This document shows positions 27,474 to 37,038 of a DNA stretch of 64,000 bases, in pieces. Within the stretch, counting starts at the first letter, position 1. Every line of letters starts with the position of its first letter. The notes under the pieces were generated by a model. That model searched no databases and was not told the DNA's origin. It saw only the letters and a program-made list of their open reading frames with translations. The position numbers and the translations under genes were made by a program. Origin of the DNA: Acidianus brierleyi. Lineage in GTDB: Archaea; Thermoproteota; Thermoprotei_A; Sulfolobales; Sulfolobaceae. Location of the stretch: contig NZ_CP029289.2 in assembly GCF_003201835.2 (NCBI RefSeq), forward strand, positions 1,116,001 to 1,180,000, read 5' to 3'.

Positions 27474-29858
27474 TTAGATTCCAACAGTCTTAAATGAAAT
27501 ATTCTTTATTAGATCTATTCCAACAGTAAATAAGAATGTTATTGCTAAAACTTCTAGAATATAAAATAGCGGTAGAGGAGTAACGAAAATCCCTAACAAT
27601 GAGATAAGAGTAATAAATATTATATCTGCTATACTTGAAGTCAGCAAAAATTTACTTGGCATAGAAGCCCACATACTTCTTCTTTCCCTAACCATATATA
27701 CGGTAAATTGACCACTAAATACTAACATATCGAAAATGAATGTATGAATTTCGTTTATTGATAATCCTTGATACAGCGAAACCCATAAAGCGAAAAATGA
27801 CTCAACTACTACAAGAAAAGCTAAAATCAATGATGCTATAATTAATTTTTTGGCACTCCATCTTTCTGGATGTTGTGAATATCTTACATTATCAGTAGCT
27901 ATAGACATAGTAACGAAATCGTTAGCAAACAATAATAATATTATATCAAAGGGAGTAGTTACAAAGAATCTCACTATAAAGAAAGATAATGTTAGAAATA
28001 ATACAACTTGTAATGTTTTAATTATTTTATTTATTGTATATGTTAACATCCTTTGATAAATTTTTCTTCCAGTTTTTATAGATTCTACTATATCTGTAAG
28101 TCCCTCATGTGTTAATACCATACTTGCAGACGCTTTTGCCACATCTGTAGCGTTAGCCACAGCTATCCCTACTTCAGCTTGTTTTAGTGCAGGAGCATCA
28201 TTTACTCCGTCACCCGTCATTCCTACGTAATGTCCTGCTTTTTGTAAAGTTTTAACTATGAAATATTTATCCTCTGGATAAACTTCAGAAAATACATTAC
28301 ATTCCTCTATTTTCTTTACTTTTTCATGTTCATCTGGAATTTCTTTTATATCATTTATATTGCATATAGTATCTCCTATATCAACCTCTTTGGCTATTTC
28401 TTTTGCAATAAGTTTAGTATCTCCAGTTACCATCTTCGGTTTTACTCCCAAGGCCTTAATCTCTTGAATAAAGCTTTTACTATCTGGTCTAGGTCTATCA
28501 TAGAGTGGAAGAATACCTACTACTTTTAGTTTACCTTCTTTATCTCCTATTGCAACAGATATTGTCCTAAAACCTCTAGACGATAAATCTTCCAAAGTCT
28601 TATTATAATCTCCAATATTATTTAGCTCGGCCATGGATGCTATAACTTGCGGTGCACCTTTAACTACTCTTAATATTTTACCATTATAATTTACTATAGC
28701 CTCAGTTCTTTTTATGGAAGGATCAAATGGTTTAAAACTTATTTTCTCAAAATTCTCTGGATTTATTTTATTTTCTCGTAGACATGTTATAACTGCGTTA
28801 TCTATAGGATCTTGACTTGCCTCATCAGAAGCCATATATGCATATTTTACAACCTCGTCTTTACTAAAACCCTGCATAGGAATAGGGTCTCCTACTCTCA
28901 TTCTATTTTCGGTTATTGTACCAGTTTTATCTAAATTTAAGACATCCATTGAAGCAGCGTCCTCTGAGGCCGTTAGCCTAGTAACTAATATACCCTTTTT
29001 TGATAATTCAACAGCTCCAAGTGCCATGGCTATTGTAAAGGTTGCGGGTAAAGCTACAGGTATGGATGCTATCAATACTATTAATGAAAATGGTAATACG
29101 TCTGAAATACTTATTCCTGATATTATTGAAAATACCGTTAATGCTATTACAAGAACTACATCGATAATTATTAAATATTTCACTATATTTAAAATAAGTT
29201 TTTCCAAATGAGATTCCGCCTTAGCTGACTGAACTAACTCAGTAGTCTTTCCAAAATATGTCTTAGCTCCAGTTAAAATCACTACTCCAGTAGCTTCGCC
29301 TCTTTTTATTATAGACCCAGAATAAGCTACGTTACCCACTGTTTTTGAAACTGGCATTGATTCTCCTGTGAGAGCAGATTGATCTACTGATACTTTACCA
29401 TCAAAAATTTTCACATCAGCAGGAACTATATCTCCTAATCTTACATGAATTACATCTCCTGGCACTAAATATCGCGCTGGTATAACTTCCCACTTTCCAT
29501 TCCTTAGTACCCTAGCTTTAACGTTCAACTTCTGTTTTAAGAGTTCTACAGCATTTTCCGCTCTATTTTCTTGAACAAAACTAACTATTGCATTAAAAAC
29601 TAATAAAAATGCTATAATATACATATCCAAATATTTTCCCAATACATATGTTAATACTATTGCAGCTTCTAACATCCATGGAACTGGAGCCCAAAATTTC
29701 TTAAGAAATTTTATTACTGGACTTTCTTTTTTCTCTTTTATTTCATTGTAACCGTAAGTCTGTAACCTGTTTTTAGCTTCTTCCTCAGATAGCCCATTTT
29801 TTGACGTGGATAGTTCTTTCAATATATCCTCTATAGAAGCCTTTTCATAATCAGTCAT
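27474..29858 (-). CDS. P-type H+-ATPase (type IIIA plasma-membrane proton pump)
   Basis: This protein of about 794 residues is a P-type ATPase of the plasma-membrane proton-pump type. It has the N-terminal cation-ATPase domain, the TGES motif (DQSALTGESMP), the phosphorylated aspartate in NLDKTGTITEN, the nucleotide-binding KGAPQ and the hinge MTGDGVNDAPALKQA, plus about ten membrane helices. It pumps protons or another monovalent cation at the cell membrane. I chose the ATG at 29858 (MTDYEKASIED); an in-frame ATG 11 codons upstream (29891) overlaps the SRPBCC gene by 8 nt and is the alternative. In an acidophile it may help pH homeostasis or use the membrane potential. Confidence 0.9.
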   Translation of the reverse strand: MTDYEKASIEDILKELSTSKNGLSEEEAKNRLQTYGYNEIKEKKESPVIKFLKKFWAPVPWMLEAAIVLTYVLGKYLDMYIIAFLLVFNAIVSFVQENRAENAVELLKQKLNVKARVLRNGKWEVIPARYLVPGDVIHVRLGDIVPADVKIFDGKVSVDQSALTGESMPVSKTVGNVAYSGSIIKRGEATGVVILTGAKTYFGKTTELVQSAKAESHLEKLILNIVKYLIIIDVVLVIALTVFSIISGISISDVLPFSLIVLIASIPVALPATFTIAMALGAVELSKKGILVTRLTASEDAASMDVLNLDKTGTITENRMRVGDPIPMQGFSKDEVVKYAYMASDEASQDPIDNAVITCLRENKINPENFEKISFKPFDPSIKRTEAIVNYNGKILRVVKGAPQVIASMAELNNIGDYNKTLEDLSSRGFRTISVAIGDKEGKLKVVGILPLYDRPRPDSKSFIQEIKALGVKPKMVTGDTKLIAKEIAKEVDIGDTICNINDIKEIPDEHEKVKKIEECNVFSEVYPEDKYFIVKTLQKAGHYVGMTGDGVNDAPALKQAEVGIAVANATDVAKASASMVLTHEGLTDIVESIKTGRKIYQRMLTYTINKIIKTLQVVLFLTLSFFIVRFFVTTPFDIILLLFANDFVTMSIATDNVRYSQHPERWSAKKLIIASLILAFLVVVESFFALWVSLYQGLSINEIHTFIFDMLVFSGQFTVYMVRERRSMWASMPSKFLLTSSIADIIFITLISLLGIFVTPLPLFYILEVLAITFLFTVGIDLIKNISFKTVGI

Positions 29859-29883
29859 AGATATTATATAAAAAAATGGGAAT

Positions 29884-30282
29884 TTAAACATTAACAGACT
29901 CTATTATTCTTTCCAATGCATGTTCGGCACCTAATTTAAAGTGCTCGAAATTTCTTTTTTCAAAAGGTTTTAAAATGATTGATTCTGAAACTTTCCAAAA
30001 AGAGTAAATTTCACTTTCCTTAACTCCTACCTCATTAAAACCTTTTATTATACCTTTAGTAAATTCTATTTTCATGATCTTATTATCATCATCTACAAAA
30101 ATACGTACATAGGAAGTTGAAGGAAAGGCAAACCTAACCTTGCCTTCATAATGATCTCCAACCTTTTGAACATCTAACCTTGATATTCCCTTCCAATACT
30201 TAGGAATTGAAACAACATCGCTTGCTACTTTCCATACTGCTTCAGGATTCTTTATTTCTCTTGAAACTCTAAATTCGATCAT
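29884..30282 (-). CDS. SRPBCC (START-like) family protein, CoxG-like
   Basis: This 132-residue protein has the SRPBCC/Bet v1-like fold pattern: an N-terminal strand, EAVWKVASDV with the helix-containing pocket entrance near residue 14, and alternating strands to a long C-terminal helix. Such proteins bind hydrophobic ligands. It lies directly upstream of the P-type ATPase in the same direction, so the two are probably cotranscribed. No ligand can be read from sequence. Confidence 0.62.
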   Translation of the reverse strand: MIEFRVSREIKNPEAVWKVASDVVSIPKYWKGISRLDVQKVGDHYEGKVRFAFPSTSYVRIFVDDDNKIMKIEFTKGIIKGFNEVGVKESEIYSFWKVSESIILKPFEKRNFEHFKLGAEHALERIIESVNV

Positions 30283-30300
30283 AATACAATTTAATTATAC

Positions 30301-31350
30301 CTAGATTTTAAATCTTGACGTCAAATTCCTGTAATCAGGTATAATAGAACCTTTTCTTATTTTTGTTTTTGAATATTTATAGAATTGATTATCTAAATAT
30401 TCTGAATTCTTCTCATCAATAGATTCAATCATTCTTTCTAAACTAGTTTTCATATAGTTAAAGTATGAAAGATCCTCTTTTATTGGAAGATCTTGATCAG
30501 AATGATAAAAAGGTATTAAATCATCATTATAAAGTACCATTCCAGGGTACCCTTCGGCGACATACGGAAAATGATCTGAAAATGGAGAAGGCATTTCTAT
30601 TCTTTTTAGTCTAAAAAATTTAGAAAATTCCCATAAGTCTGGTGTAGCAGAAAAAACTACTCTATTTGGAAAAAGAGCATCAAGCGAAATCATTACAAAA
30701 GTTTTATCCTTAGGTTGTTGTAATGATCCAGTACAACACTTAGGACCTTCCTCAGATGAGAAGAAAACTAATTTAAATCCATGATTCTTTAGATTAGGTC
30801 TTAAGGATAATGCTAACGCTATACTAAAGAGATTGTCATGAAAGCCTGAAAGCCAATGATCTACATGAGCTCCTATCACGATAAAATCATTACCATCTTT
30901 CCTTATAGTTTCCAAATTATACGAAGTGGCGTCTTCTAGCTTACCTTCACCGCATATTTCGACATATCCTTCCATTTTATTCTTTATAAAGAAAGAAACG
31001 GGCTTATTCTTAGATAAGGAAATGCGTCGCAATTTATTATCTACTACTAATAATCCTTCTGTTTCTGGCTGAGACAAACTAAAAGGATGAGAAGGCATAT
31101 CTATTATAGTTATTTCTCTTCCAATTTTACCTTTAATACATCCAGACGTATAAGGAAGGAGGCTGGCTTCAATTCTCTTGTTATTTACATATACGTCTTC
31201 CCTTTCTATTTTCCAGAATTTAGTCCTAACAACATTTTTTCTGAAATTATCAAGGTTTCCTTCAATTATTTCCAAGATTTTCTTCTCAATATTCCCTCCA
31301 TGTATTGCCTCTCCAAGTTTCATGAGATCTTCTGCAAAACCAATATCCAT
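30301..31350 (-). CDS. M28-family metallopeptidase
   Basis: This 349-residue zinc aminopeptidase-like protein has the M28 metal-site pattern: GAHVDHWLSGFHDN (His and Asp ligands, residues about 195-208), the SSEEGP glutamate pair near residue 227, an Asp in SLDALF near residue 255 and a terminal His in FYHSDQD near residue 310. There is no signal peptide, so a cytoplasmic location is likely. It starts 22 nt after the TPR gene stop and is followed 18 nt later by the SRPBCC gene. The dipeptide or peptide substrate is unknown. Confidence 0.75.
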   Translation of the reverse strand: MDIGFAEDLMKLGEAIHGGNIEKKILEIIEGNLDNFRKNVVRTKFWKIEREDVYVNNKRIEASLLPYTSGCIKGKIGREITIIDMPSHPFSLSQPETEGLLVVDNKLRRISLSKNKPVSFFIKNKMEGYVEICGEGKLEDATSYNLETIRKDGNDFIVIGAHVDHWLSGFHDNLFSIALALSLRPNLKNHGFKLVFFSSEEGPKCCTGSLQQPKDKTFVMISLDALFPNRVVFSATPDLWEFSKFFRLKRIEMPSPFSDHFPYVAEGYPGMVLYNDDLIPFYHSDQDLPIKEDLSYFNYMKTSLERMIESIDEKNSEYLDNQFYKYSKTKIRKGSIIPDYRNLTSRFKI

Positions 31351-31372
31351 AAATTAAATCATGGAAATTAGC

Positions 31373-32296
31373 TTATTTGTTTTGCCAGCTCTCTATATAT
31401 TTCTCGTAATATTTTACAGCCTTTCTTAAATTCTCTATTTCATTCTCATGCAATGATAGCTCAGCGTATGCTCTAGCTAAAAATAGTTTATTATCAATCT
31501 TTTTAGCAATTTCTATAGCTCTTTTAAGAAAATCTAAAATATTTGTTCTCTTATACATTTCAAATAAAAGCTGTAAAGTTTCAGCGCTTTCTCCTTTTCC
31601 ACTTTCTTCCAATTTTTGTATAGCCTCATAAATAAGCTCAGGCTTTTTAGAAGAGAGTGCAAAGAGAGCCTTAGCTTCTCCGCTTACATCTCCAATTTTC
31701 CTAAATATTTCCAAAGATTCCTCTAGATCAGATATCTCGTCTGAAGATAAGAGAGCCTCAGCTAATAATTTATCGTTTTTTAAGACCTTGGCTATGTCAA
31801 TAGCCTTTTTATAAAGATCTTTTTCCCCGCTTCTTGAAAGCAAAATATAGACTAATGCTAAATCTTCGTTAGGCTCATCATAACTTTCAAGAATACTTCT
31901 AGCCTCATTTAGATATTTACCTCCTCTAACTATGCATACTTTAGCTAATAATCTATTAGCATGAGCTCTTACAGAAGTTCTTAAAGATACTACTTGCTTC
32001 AAGATTTCGTACGTTTCTACATAATTTTTCTTTTTAAAGAAGCATAGAGCTTTATTGAATAATATTACTCCTTTGCTTTCATCGTCTTTAGCTAACTTGT
32101 AAGCTTGATCAAAGTATTCTAATGCTTTATCTGGATCTTCTTTATCAAGATAACATAAACCTAATAGATTAAGACTGTTAAGATCCTTTTTTAAAGAATT
32201 TAAAATTTTAATTGAAGAATCCAAATATTCTACATTACCAGATTTTTTAAACTTGTCATAAAGGAACTTTGCCTCGTCTAAAGTATTCCTTTTCAC
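31373..32296 (-). CDS. TPR-repeat protein
   Basis: This 307-residue, wholly helical protein consists of tetratricopeptide-like repeats, clearest at NLLGLCYLDKEDPDKALEYF near residue 60 and at VILFNKALCFFKKKNYVETY. These proteins mediate protein-protein contacts. It is upstream of the M28 peptidase in the same direction. No catalytic domain or membrane segment is visible. Confidence 0.7.
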   Translation of the reverse strand: MKRNTLDEAKFLYDKFKKSGNVEYLDSSIKILNSLKKDLNSLNLLGLCYLDKEDPDKALEYFDQAYKLAKDDESKGVILFNKALCFFKKKNYVETYEILKQVVSLRTSVRAHANRLLAKVCIVRGGKYLNEARSILESYDEPNEDLALVYILLSRSGEKDLYKKAIDIAKVLKNDKLLAEALLSSDEISDLEESLEIFRKIGDVSGEAKALFALSSKKPELIYEAIQKLEESGKGESAETLQLLFEMYKRTNILDFLKRAIEIAKKIDNKLFLARAYAELSLHENEIENLRKAVKYYEKYIESWQNK

Positions 32297-32418
32297 AAAA
32301 TGTTATTTTGATTCAATAACAAATAACTCTTTTAGTTGATTTTTAACATGCTAACTGAAAATTCCTTAATATAGATATACTTGGAAAACAATGATTATTA
32401 TACTATTTTCTTAAACTA

Positions 32419-32438
32419 GTGAACAACCCCGCCCTTAC
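32419..32438 (-). repeat. Truncated right end of a TnpB-type element
   Basis: GTGAACAACCCCGCCCTTAC resembles the right tip of the TnpB elements (GTGAACTAC..CGCCCTAAC) and stops exactly where the second IS110 copy begins. It suggests that IS110 landed in, or next to, an older TnpB-type element. Confidence 0.4.
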
Positions 32439-33534
32439 TGGTTGACCCCTTGACTGAAGCAAAGTCTTCGATCGGGGGCGTGACAAACCCCTACCATCGG
32501 ACTGAACATTGTGATAATATGCACGGATATAGGTGTGATAAAGAGGTAGGGATCCTAGGAATAGACATATCAAAAGATCATGTGACGAGTGAGGGGAGGG
32601 TCTACACAACAAGAAGGGTTATGAAGAAATACTAAAAGTGAAACTAAACACAATAGTGGTCGAACCGACAGGAGCATCAATAAAACCATGTCAATACTTC
32701 AAGGAAAAAGGGATCAAGATACTACAAGTAAGCCAAAACTATGGAAGGAGAAGGACTTGAGAGGAAAACAGATTTTTACTACAAAAACTAATAAACATGG
32801 TAAACAAGGCAAAGGAGTACAACTACAACCCATTGAAAGAACTAGTAACACTATACGTCTTCCTAAAAGTTGAAAGTAAAGTACAAGAACAGGGTAAAAA
32901 GAGCACTATTCCTAAGTGACGAGGAAAAATAAGCAAGGAAATTGAAGAATTCTCTAAAGGAAACTTCAAAATACAATTATACAACTTGGAACAAAGATCG
33001 TACTTGAAGAAATCGAAGTATTATCTAAAGCACTACTGGAAACAAGCGAGAAAATAAAAGAAGTAGAGAAAATGATACAATTACAGTCTGAAAATCACGT
33101 TCTATTAACTATACCGGGAATAGGGAAACTTTCTGGATAATAATAGGCATTGTTGGAGACATTAAACGCTTTCCTAACCCTGAGTCCTTCGTATCTGCGG
33201 TTTAGACCCAATGAGAGGAGCGGTAAAGCTACTGTAAGGGAATATCGAAGAAGGGTAATAAGTACTTGTGCAGCTTGTTTTCCTCGCTGAGATGAATTAC
33301 TCTCGTAATCCTACATTACTAGAATTTTTACGAGAACCATAAGGAAAAGTTGAAGGGAAAGAAGTTGTCTGCTTTAGCCAGGAAATTGAGGATAGTTTGG
33401 AGTGTTTGGTATAATAATAAGCCTTATGAGCCTAAGTGACCATAAATCGCCACGTGGATTGAAAGGTACACGTGGCAATCTTAGTTGACATTATGCTTGA
33501 AGTTCAACCGAAATATTTATTACTGAACGCCCCC
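32439..33534 (+). mobile_element. IS110-family insertion sequence, copy 2 (heavily decayed)
   Basis: This copy aligns to 8861-10001 along its full length, with the same ends and the same conserved left-end palindromes. About fourteen short deletions, mostly 3-4 nt, and few substitutions distinguish it. The right-end 8-bp inverted repeat GCCACGTG...CACGTGGC is intact. The element ends 70 nt before the dCTP deaminase gene. Confidence 0.75.
32547..33439 (+). pseudogene. IS110-family transposase remnant
   Basis: Fragments of the transposase (first motif GIDISKD, CQYF region, PGIGKLS and a partial KGISKK-type end) appear in many frames because of repeated small deletions. It cannot encode a functional enzyme. 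The two ancestral frame breaks of copy 1 are also present. Confidence 0.75.
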
Positions 33535-33604
33535 GTAAAGTTAAACCGACAGAGATTAAGAGGAGCTCAGTTTTTATTCATTTTGTTTTTAATAAATATT
33601 CCGT

Positions 33605-34072
33605 ATGTTAAGCCATCAATCTATTTACTCTCTTATGATAAAAAATATTTCAGACGAAAGCGTAAGAGAAAATGGATACGATTTAAGGATATGCGGAGAC
33701 AAATATTACGAAGTCACTGGAGAAATAATAATTCCTGACAAAAAGGCTTCTCTTAAAGAACATCAATTTAAGGATTATGCTGAAATGGAACCTCTTAAGA
33801 CGTATCTTTTTGAAACATGTGAGGAAATAGAAATGCCTAACGATACTGCAGGTTTAATGACACTTAGAAGCACTCTAGCACGTAATGGATTTTTAACACC
33901 TCCAACTGTTATTGATGCAGGATATAAGGGAAAAATAACAATAGCCCTAACGTCTTTAAATAAAGCTAAAATAAAAAAAGAATCTAGAGTTATACATTTA
34001 ATTTTTATAAAATTAGATAAACCTACGGAAATGCTATATAACGGAAGTTATCAAGGAGGTAAGATAATTTAA
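33605..34072 (+). CDS. dcd: dCTP deaminase (dCTP deaminase / dUTPase family)
   Basis: This 155-residue trimeric enzyme deaminates dCTP to dUTP for thymidylate synthesis. Family motifs are SVRENGYDLRICG (residues about 18-30), LMTLRSTLARNGF near 80, VIDAGYKGKITIAL near 100 and the C-terminal YNGSYQGGKI nucleotide lid. It starts with the ATG at 33605 (MLSHQSI), the usual family start. An AT-rich promoter-like run TTTTTATTCA lies about 30 nt upstream. It is somewhat shorter than bacterial Dcd but normal for this archaeal group. Confidence 0.9.
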   Translation: MLSHQSIYSLMIKNISDESVRENGYDLRICGDKYYEVTGEIIIPDKKASLKEHQFKDYAEMEPLKTYLFETCEEIEMPNDTAGLMTLRSTLARNGFLTPPTVIDAGYKGKITIALTSLNKAKIKKESRVIHLIFIKLDKPTEMLYNGSYQGGKII

Positions 34073-34167
34073 TTTCGTTTTTTATATTAATATAAAATAA
34101 TACTCTATAGAAGTATCTAGTTATTTACTCCAGAAAATTATATTAAAAAATATAACAACTCTTTAGC

Positions 34168-34731
34168 ATGCAACGAGTAGAAGAAGCTTTTAAGGAGCTT
34201 GCTAATAGGTTAACGCTAATATTGCCAGTTCTTATTATAGTAATTTTAGACTTTATGGTAGATTTAGTTATTGAAGTTTTAATTCCCCCTACATTGTTAA
34301 CCAGGATTGGTATATCCATAATAAACGGAATAGCGTTTTCTTTTGCAATTTCTATGGTATTTTCTGGCTACATGACTACACCAAGTTTATATGAAGAGTG
34401 GAGAGATACGTCCAGCAGACTAAACTGTATAATAGAACTAGGAATAATTTTAGGATTTTTCTTTTTTATTTTCTCGTATATTCCCTTTGGATTTTTACTT
34501 AATTCCCTAGCATTAGCTTTTCTTTTAGTTTCATTCCCATTCGTATACAAAAGTGGAATAAGAGGTATAAATCAGAGTTTACAATGGCTAACAAGAGCTA
34601 TAAGTGAAGATGCCTTGTCATTTATAATCATTTATCTATCTGCATTGTTATCTTTCTTTCCAGTTATAGATATATTGTTATTACCTTACGGTACGATACT
34701 AGGATATATAGTTTACAGAGAAGTCATTTAA
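34168..34731 (+). CDS. Hypothetical integral membrane protein
   Basis: This 187-residue protein has about five hydrophobic segments, at roughly residues 17-37, 47-68, 90-108, 112-128 and 150-185, with a charged N-terminus. I do not recognise a family. It begins a group of three genes in the same direction (34168, 34755 and 35251) with short spacing, which may form an operon. The terminal YGTILGYIVYREVI segment suggests a final membrane helix ending near the C-terminus. Confidence 0.55.
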   Translation: MQRVEEAFKELANRLTLILPVLIIVILDFMVDLVIEVLIPPTLLTRIGISIINGIAFSFAISMVFSGYMTTPSLYEEWRDTSSRLNCIIELGIILGFFFFIFSYIPFGFLLNSLALAFLLVSFPFVYKSGIRGINQSLQWLTRAISEDALSFIIIYLSALLSFFPVIDILLLPYGTILGYIVYREVI

Positions 34732-34754
34732 ATTTACGGCACAAAATTTTCATA

Positions 34755-35270
34755 ATGAGCAGATTAGAGCAACTTTTAGATGAACTTGATGAAGAGGGCA
34801 GACTAAATTGTAGAGAAATTACAAAATTGTTAATAAACGACATAGTAAGAAACTTTGATAACTACTTTAACCAAAAAGAAGTTAATTATGATATTACAAT
34901 TGATGAGTTAATAATATATTCTTTAGCACACGAATTAAATTTACAACAACTCCTTACAGCTTGTTTTGTAGTTTACATGAAATTGAATACATTACAAATA
35001 CAAGAACCTTTTTTCAAATTTAATAGAAAGGGAGTTTCTAGTGAAAGAATAAAGTGCCACATAAAAAAACTTATTGAAGAAGAAGTTATTCATAAAAATA
35101 AAAGATTCTCATTGACGTATAGGGGTTTATTTATGAGAAAAATTTTAGAATCTAAACTAAGAAATGGTGAAATTGAAAAAATACTTATTGAAATAGAAAA
35201 ACTGACAACAAATAAAGATTTGAGAGATTTTTGTTATAAAATTTTGAAATTTGAAAACGAAAGAAGTTAG
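34755..35270 (+). CDS. Hypothetical protein, possible winged-helix type regulator
   Basis: This 171-residue, charged, mostly helical protein has no family I recognise. The region from about residue 95 (GVSSERIKCHIKKLIEEEVIHKN) reads like a helix-turn-helix/winged-helix segment: a helix, a short turn, a recognition-like helix and a strand-rich RFSLTYRGLFMRK. The N-terminal 80 residues include a DELDEEGRLN acidic start and hydrophobic helices. A DNA-binding role is only a suggestion. Its last 20 nt overlap a small membrane-protein frame. Confidence 0.5.
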   Translation: MSRLEQLLDELDEEGRLNCREITKLLINDIVRNFDNYFNQKEVNYDITIDELIIYSLAHELNLQQLLTACFVVYMKLNTLQIQEPFFKFNRKGVSSERIKCHIKKLIEEEVIHKNKRFSLTYRGLFMRKILESKLRNGEIEKILIEIEKLTTNKDLRDFCYKILKFENERS

Positions 35271-35433
35271 ATTATTGATAACATTAATTATTATATATAA
35301 TATTCTTAACTGTTTTGTAATATTAAGAATAATATTGCAAACTAATCTTAGTGTTACTGTGAGGAATATTCTATGCATACTTTCAGTTTTATGCTTTTTT
35401 AGGCTATTTGTATCTATTTTTAAGCTTATGTGA
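35251..35433 (+). CDS. Possible small membrane protein
   Basis: A 60-codon frame beginning TTG at 35251 overlaps the end of the previous gene by 20 nt and encodes two hydrophobic segments (residues about 8-28 and 40-58) separated by a polar turn. Codon content is coding-like for AT-rich archaeal DNA. No family is recognised. Conservation in relatives would decide it. Confidence 0.35.
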   Translation: MKTKEVRLLITLIIIYNILNCFVILRIILQTNLSVTVRNILCILSVLCFFRLFVSIFKLM

Positions 35434-35520
35434 TGAAAAACAGTATAATGCTTCTCTGTGCTAAGCAACACAAAGGATAAGTAAAAGATAGTACAAAGAA
35501 AACTTACTTTGCTCTATTAG

Positions 35521-36997
35521 GTGAACTACACGCCCTAACAGACGTGGCTTCCTGCTTCAAAGCCGAGGCTTGCCAAAGGTAGAGGTCTCAGCTCCACAGT
35601 GAGGGTCGTTCCGACCCCGATCTTCTCAGGATGTTGAGAGAAGCATTATAGTCACGATCTACAGACCAACCACAATTAGGACAAACAAACATACGTTCTG
35701 CTAACGTCAAGTCCCTCCTAACATGTCCGCATTTAGCACAAGTAATTGAAGTAAAAGCAGGATTAACAAAACGAATCTCCTTACCGTACTTCCCAAGTTG
35801 ATACTCCATGATACTCCTAAGCTCATGAAAAGCGACATCTTGAAGCCTCATCCTCAGCCTTCGAAGAGACTTACCAACAATTTGCTTAACATGAATATCC
35901 TCCATGACCAAGACGTCATAATGCTCAGCAAAATACTTCCCGAGTTTCATGTACATGTCCTTCCTAAGATTCTTCAAGTGCTCATAAGCCCTCGCTAGAC
36001 GAATCTTTGCCTTAAACCAGTTGCGTGACAAGAACTTCTTCCTTGAAAGAGCTTTATGAAGTCTCCTTGTCTTATTGAGCGCCTTCTCGTAAGGCCTCAT
36101 GTTTGGCACATATTCCCCATCAGAGGTAGTGAGAAGTTTCTCTACACTAACGTCCACAGCAACTACTTTGTTTGTCTTGGGAAGTTGAGGGTACTCTTGG
36201 TCAACGACGAAAGTAATGTACAATCTGCCTGATGGTGTTAACTTGACTATGACCCTCTTTACCTTGTCTAGCGGGAAATCCCTATGAACAATAACGTTGA
36301 AGATCCCTAGGTTTGACAGCTGAAGCGTTATTACCTTCTTCTTGTTCTTCTTGCTTTTCGTCCTTATTCCTCTTACCCTCAGTATTTTCCAACCTGATTG
36401 AGGGTAGACGAGGGAATACCACTTGTGCGCTTTCTTTTGGGTAACGTGCTAACCCATCGAAGAACCTCTGTCTAGCGTCGTAGAACCTGCCTGCGATCTG
36501 TTGCAGTGTTTGGGAATATATTTGTTGATACTGTTCATCCTGTTTTCTCAGGTCAAGGGCTAGTTGCCTCAACTCCGTCTTAGTGAGTCCTTTCCCATCT
36601 CTTTCATGAAAATACGCATCTGTCCAGCGTAGGGTGTTGTATACTTCTGACGCTAACCTCAATTGGGCTTTTAACGCCCTCAATGTTTGTTCGTCTATGT
36701 ATGCTCTGAAACGTAACCCTACGTCGGGCATTAATAGGGTATTTGAAAAAGACGTATATAAGCCTTACAAAGGGGGCTCCTACGGCGATTTTCACGAACA
36801 ACACTCCTAAACAAGAAGACAAGCTTTACAAGGGTGAGACTAAGAAGACTAGGTATAGGAGAGGAGGTGGTGAAGGCCCTCAAGTTGACCCCAATCAAGT
36901 AGTTCCTTCGGCTCTTCAAGCCATCGCCTAGCCATGTTAGAGGCAAAGGATATGGAGCCTATCCATCTCCATGGAGTCTTCCGCCTCCTTTGAACCC
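35521..36997 (-). mobile_element. IS200/IS605-superfamily TnpB-only element (IS1341 type), copy 3
   Basis: Both ends match the two 323-bp elements: right tip GTGAACTACACGCC at 35521 and left tip GAACCC at 36992-36997. The element has no TnpA (Y1 transposase) gene, so it must rely on a TnpA from elsewhere. It carries a frameshifted tnpB. The left end includes about 180 bp (about 36778-36960) not found in the short elements, bounded by GGCTCC and GGAGCC. The element lies 42 bp from the tRNA-Leu gene. Confidence 0.8.
35588..36731 (-). pseudogene. tnpB: RNA-guided nuclease TnpB, frameshifted
   Basis: Two frames together encode a TnpB. The N-terminal part (36731 down to about 36415) begins MPDVGLRFRAYIDEQTLRAL. 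The C-terminal part, open from about 36420 to 35588, shows the RuvC-I aspartate in AVDVSVEKLL, the RuvC-II glutamate in VMEDIHVKQI, a C4 zinc finger (CAKCGHVR and CPNCGWS) and the RuvC-III aspartate in DRDYNASLNIL. The N-terminal frame meets the other near 36415. All three catalytic acidic residues remain. A 4-nt deletion in the 3' end, relative to the short elements, cuts the tail after ERPSLWS. Confidence 0.8.
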
Positions 36998-37038
36998 CTG
37001 AATCTGATAAAGATAATAGAATAACTAGGAATTAGCAG

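Noticed and set aside
35430..35470. GTGATGA near 35431 as a C/D box RNA
   Set aside because: The C-like box is good, but no D box (CTGA) follows at the right distance.
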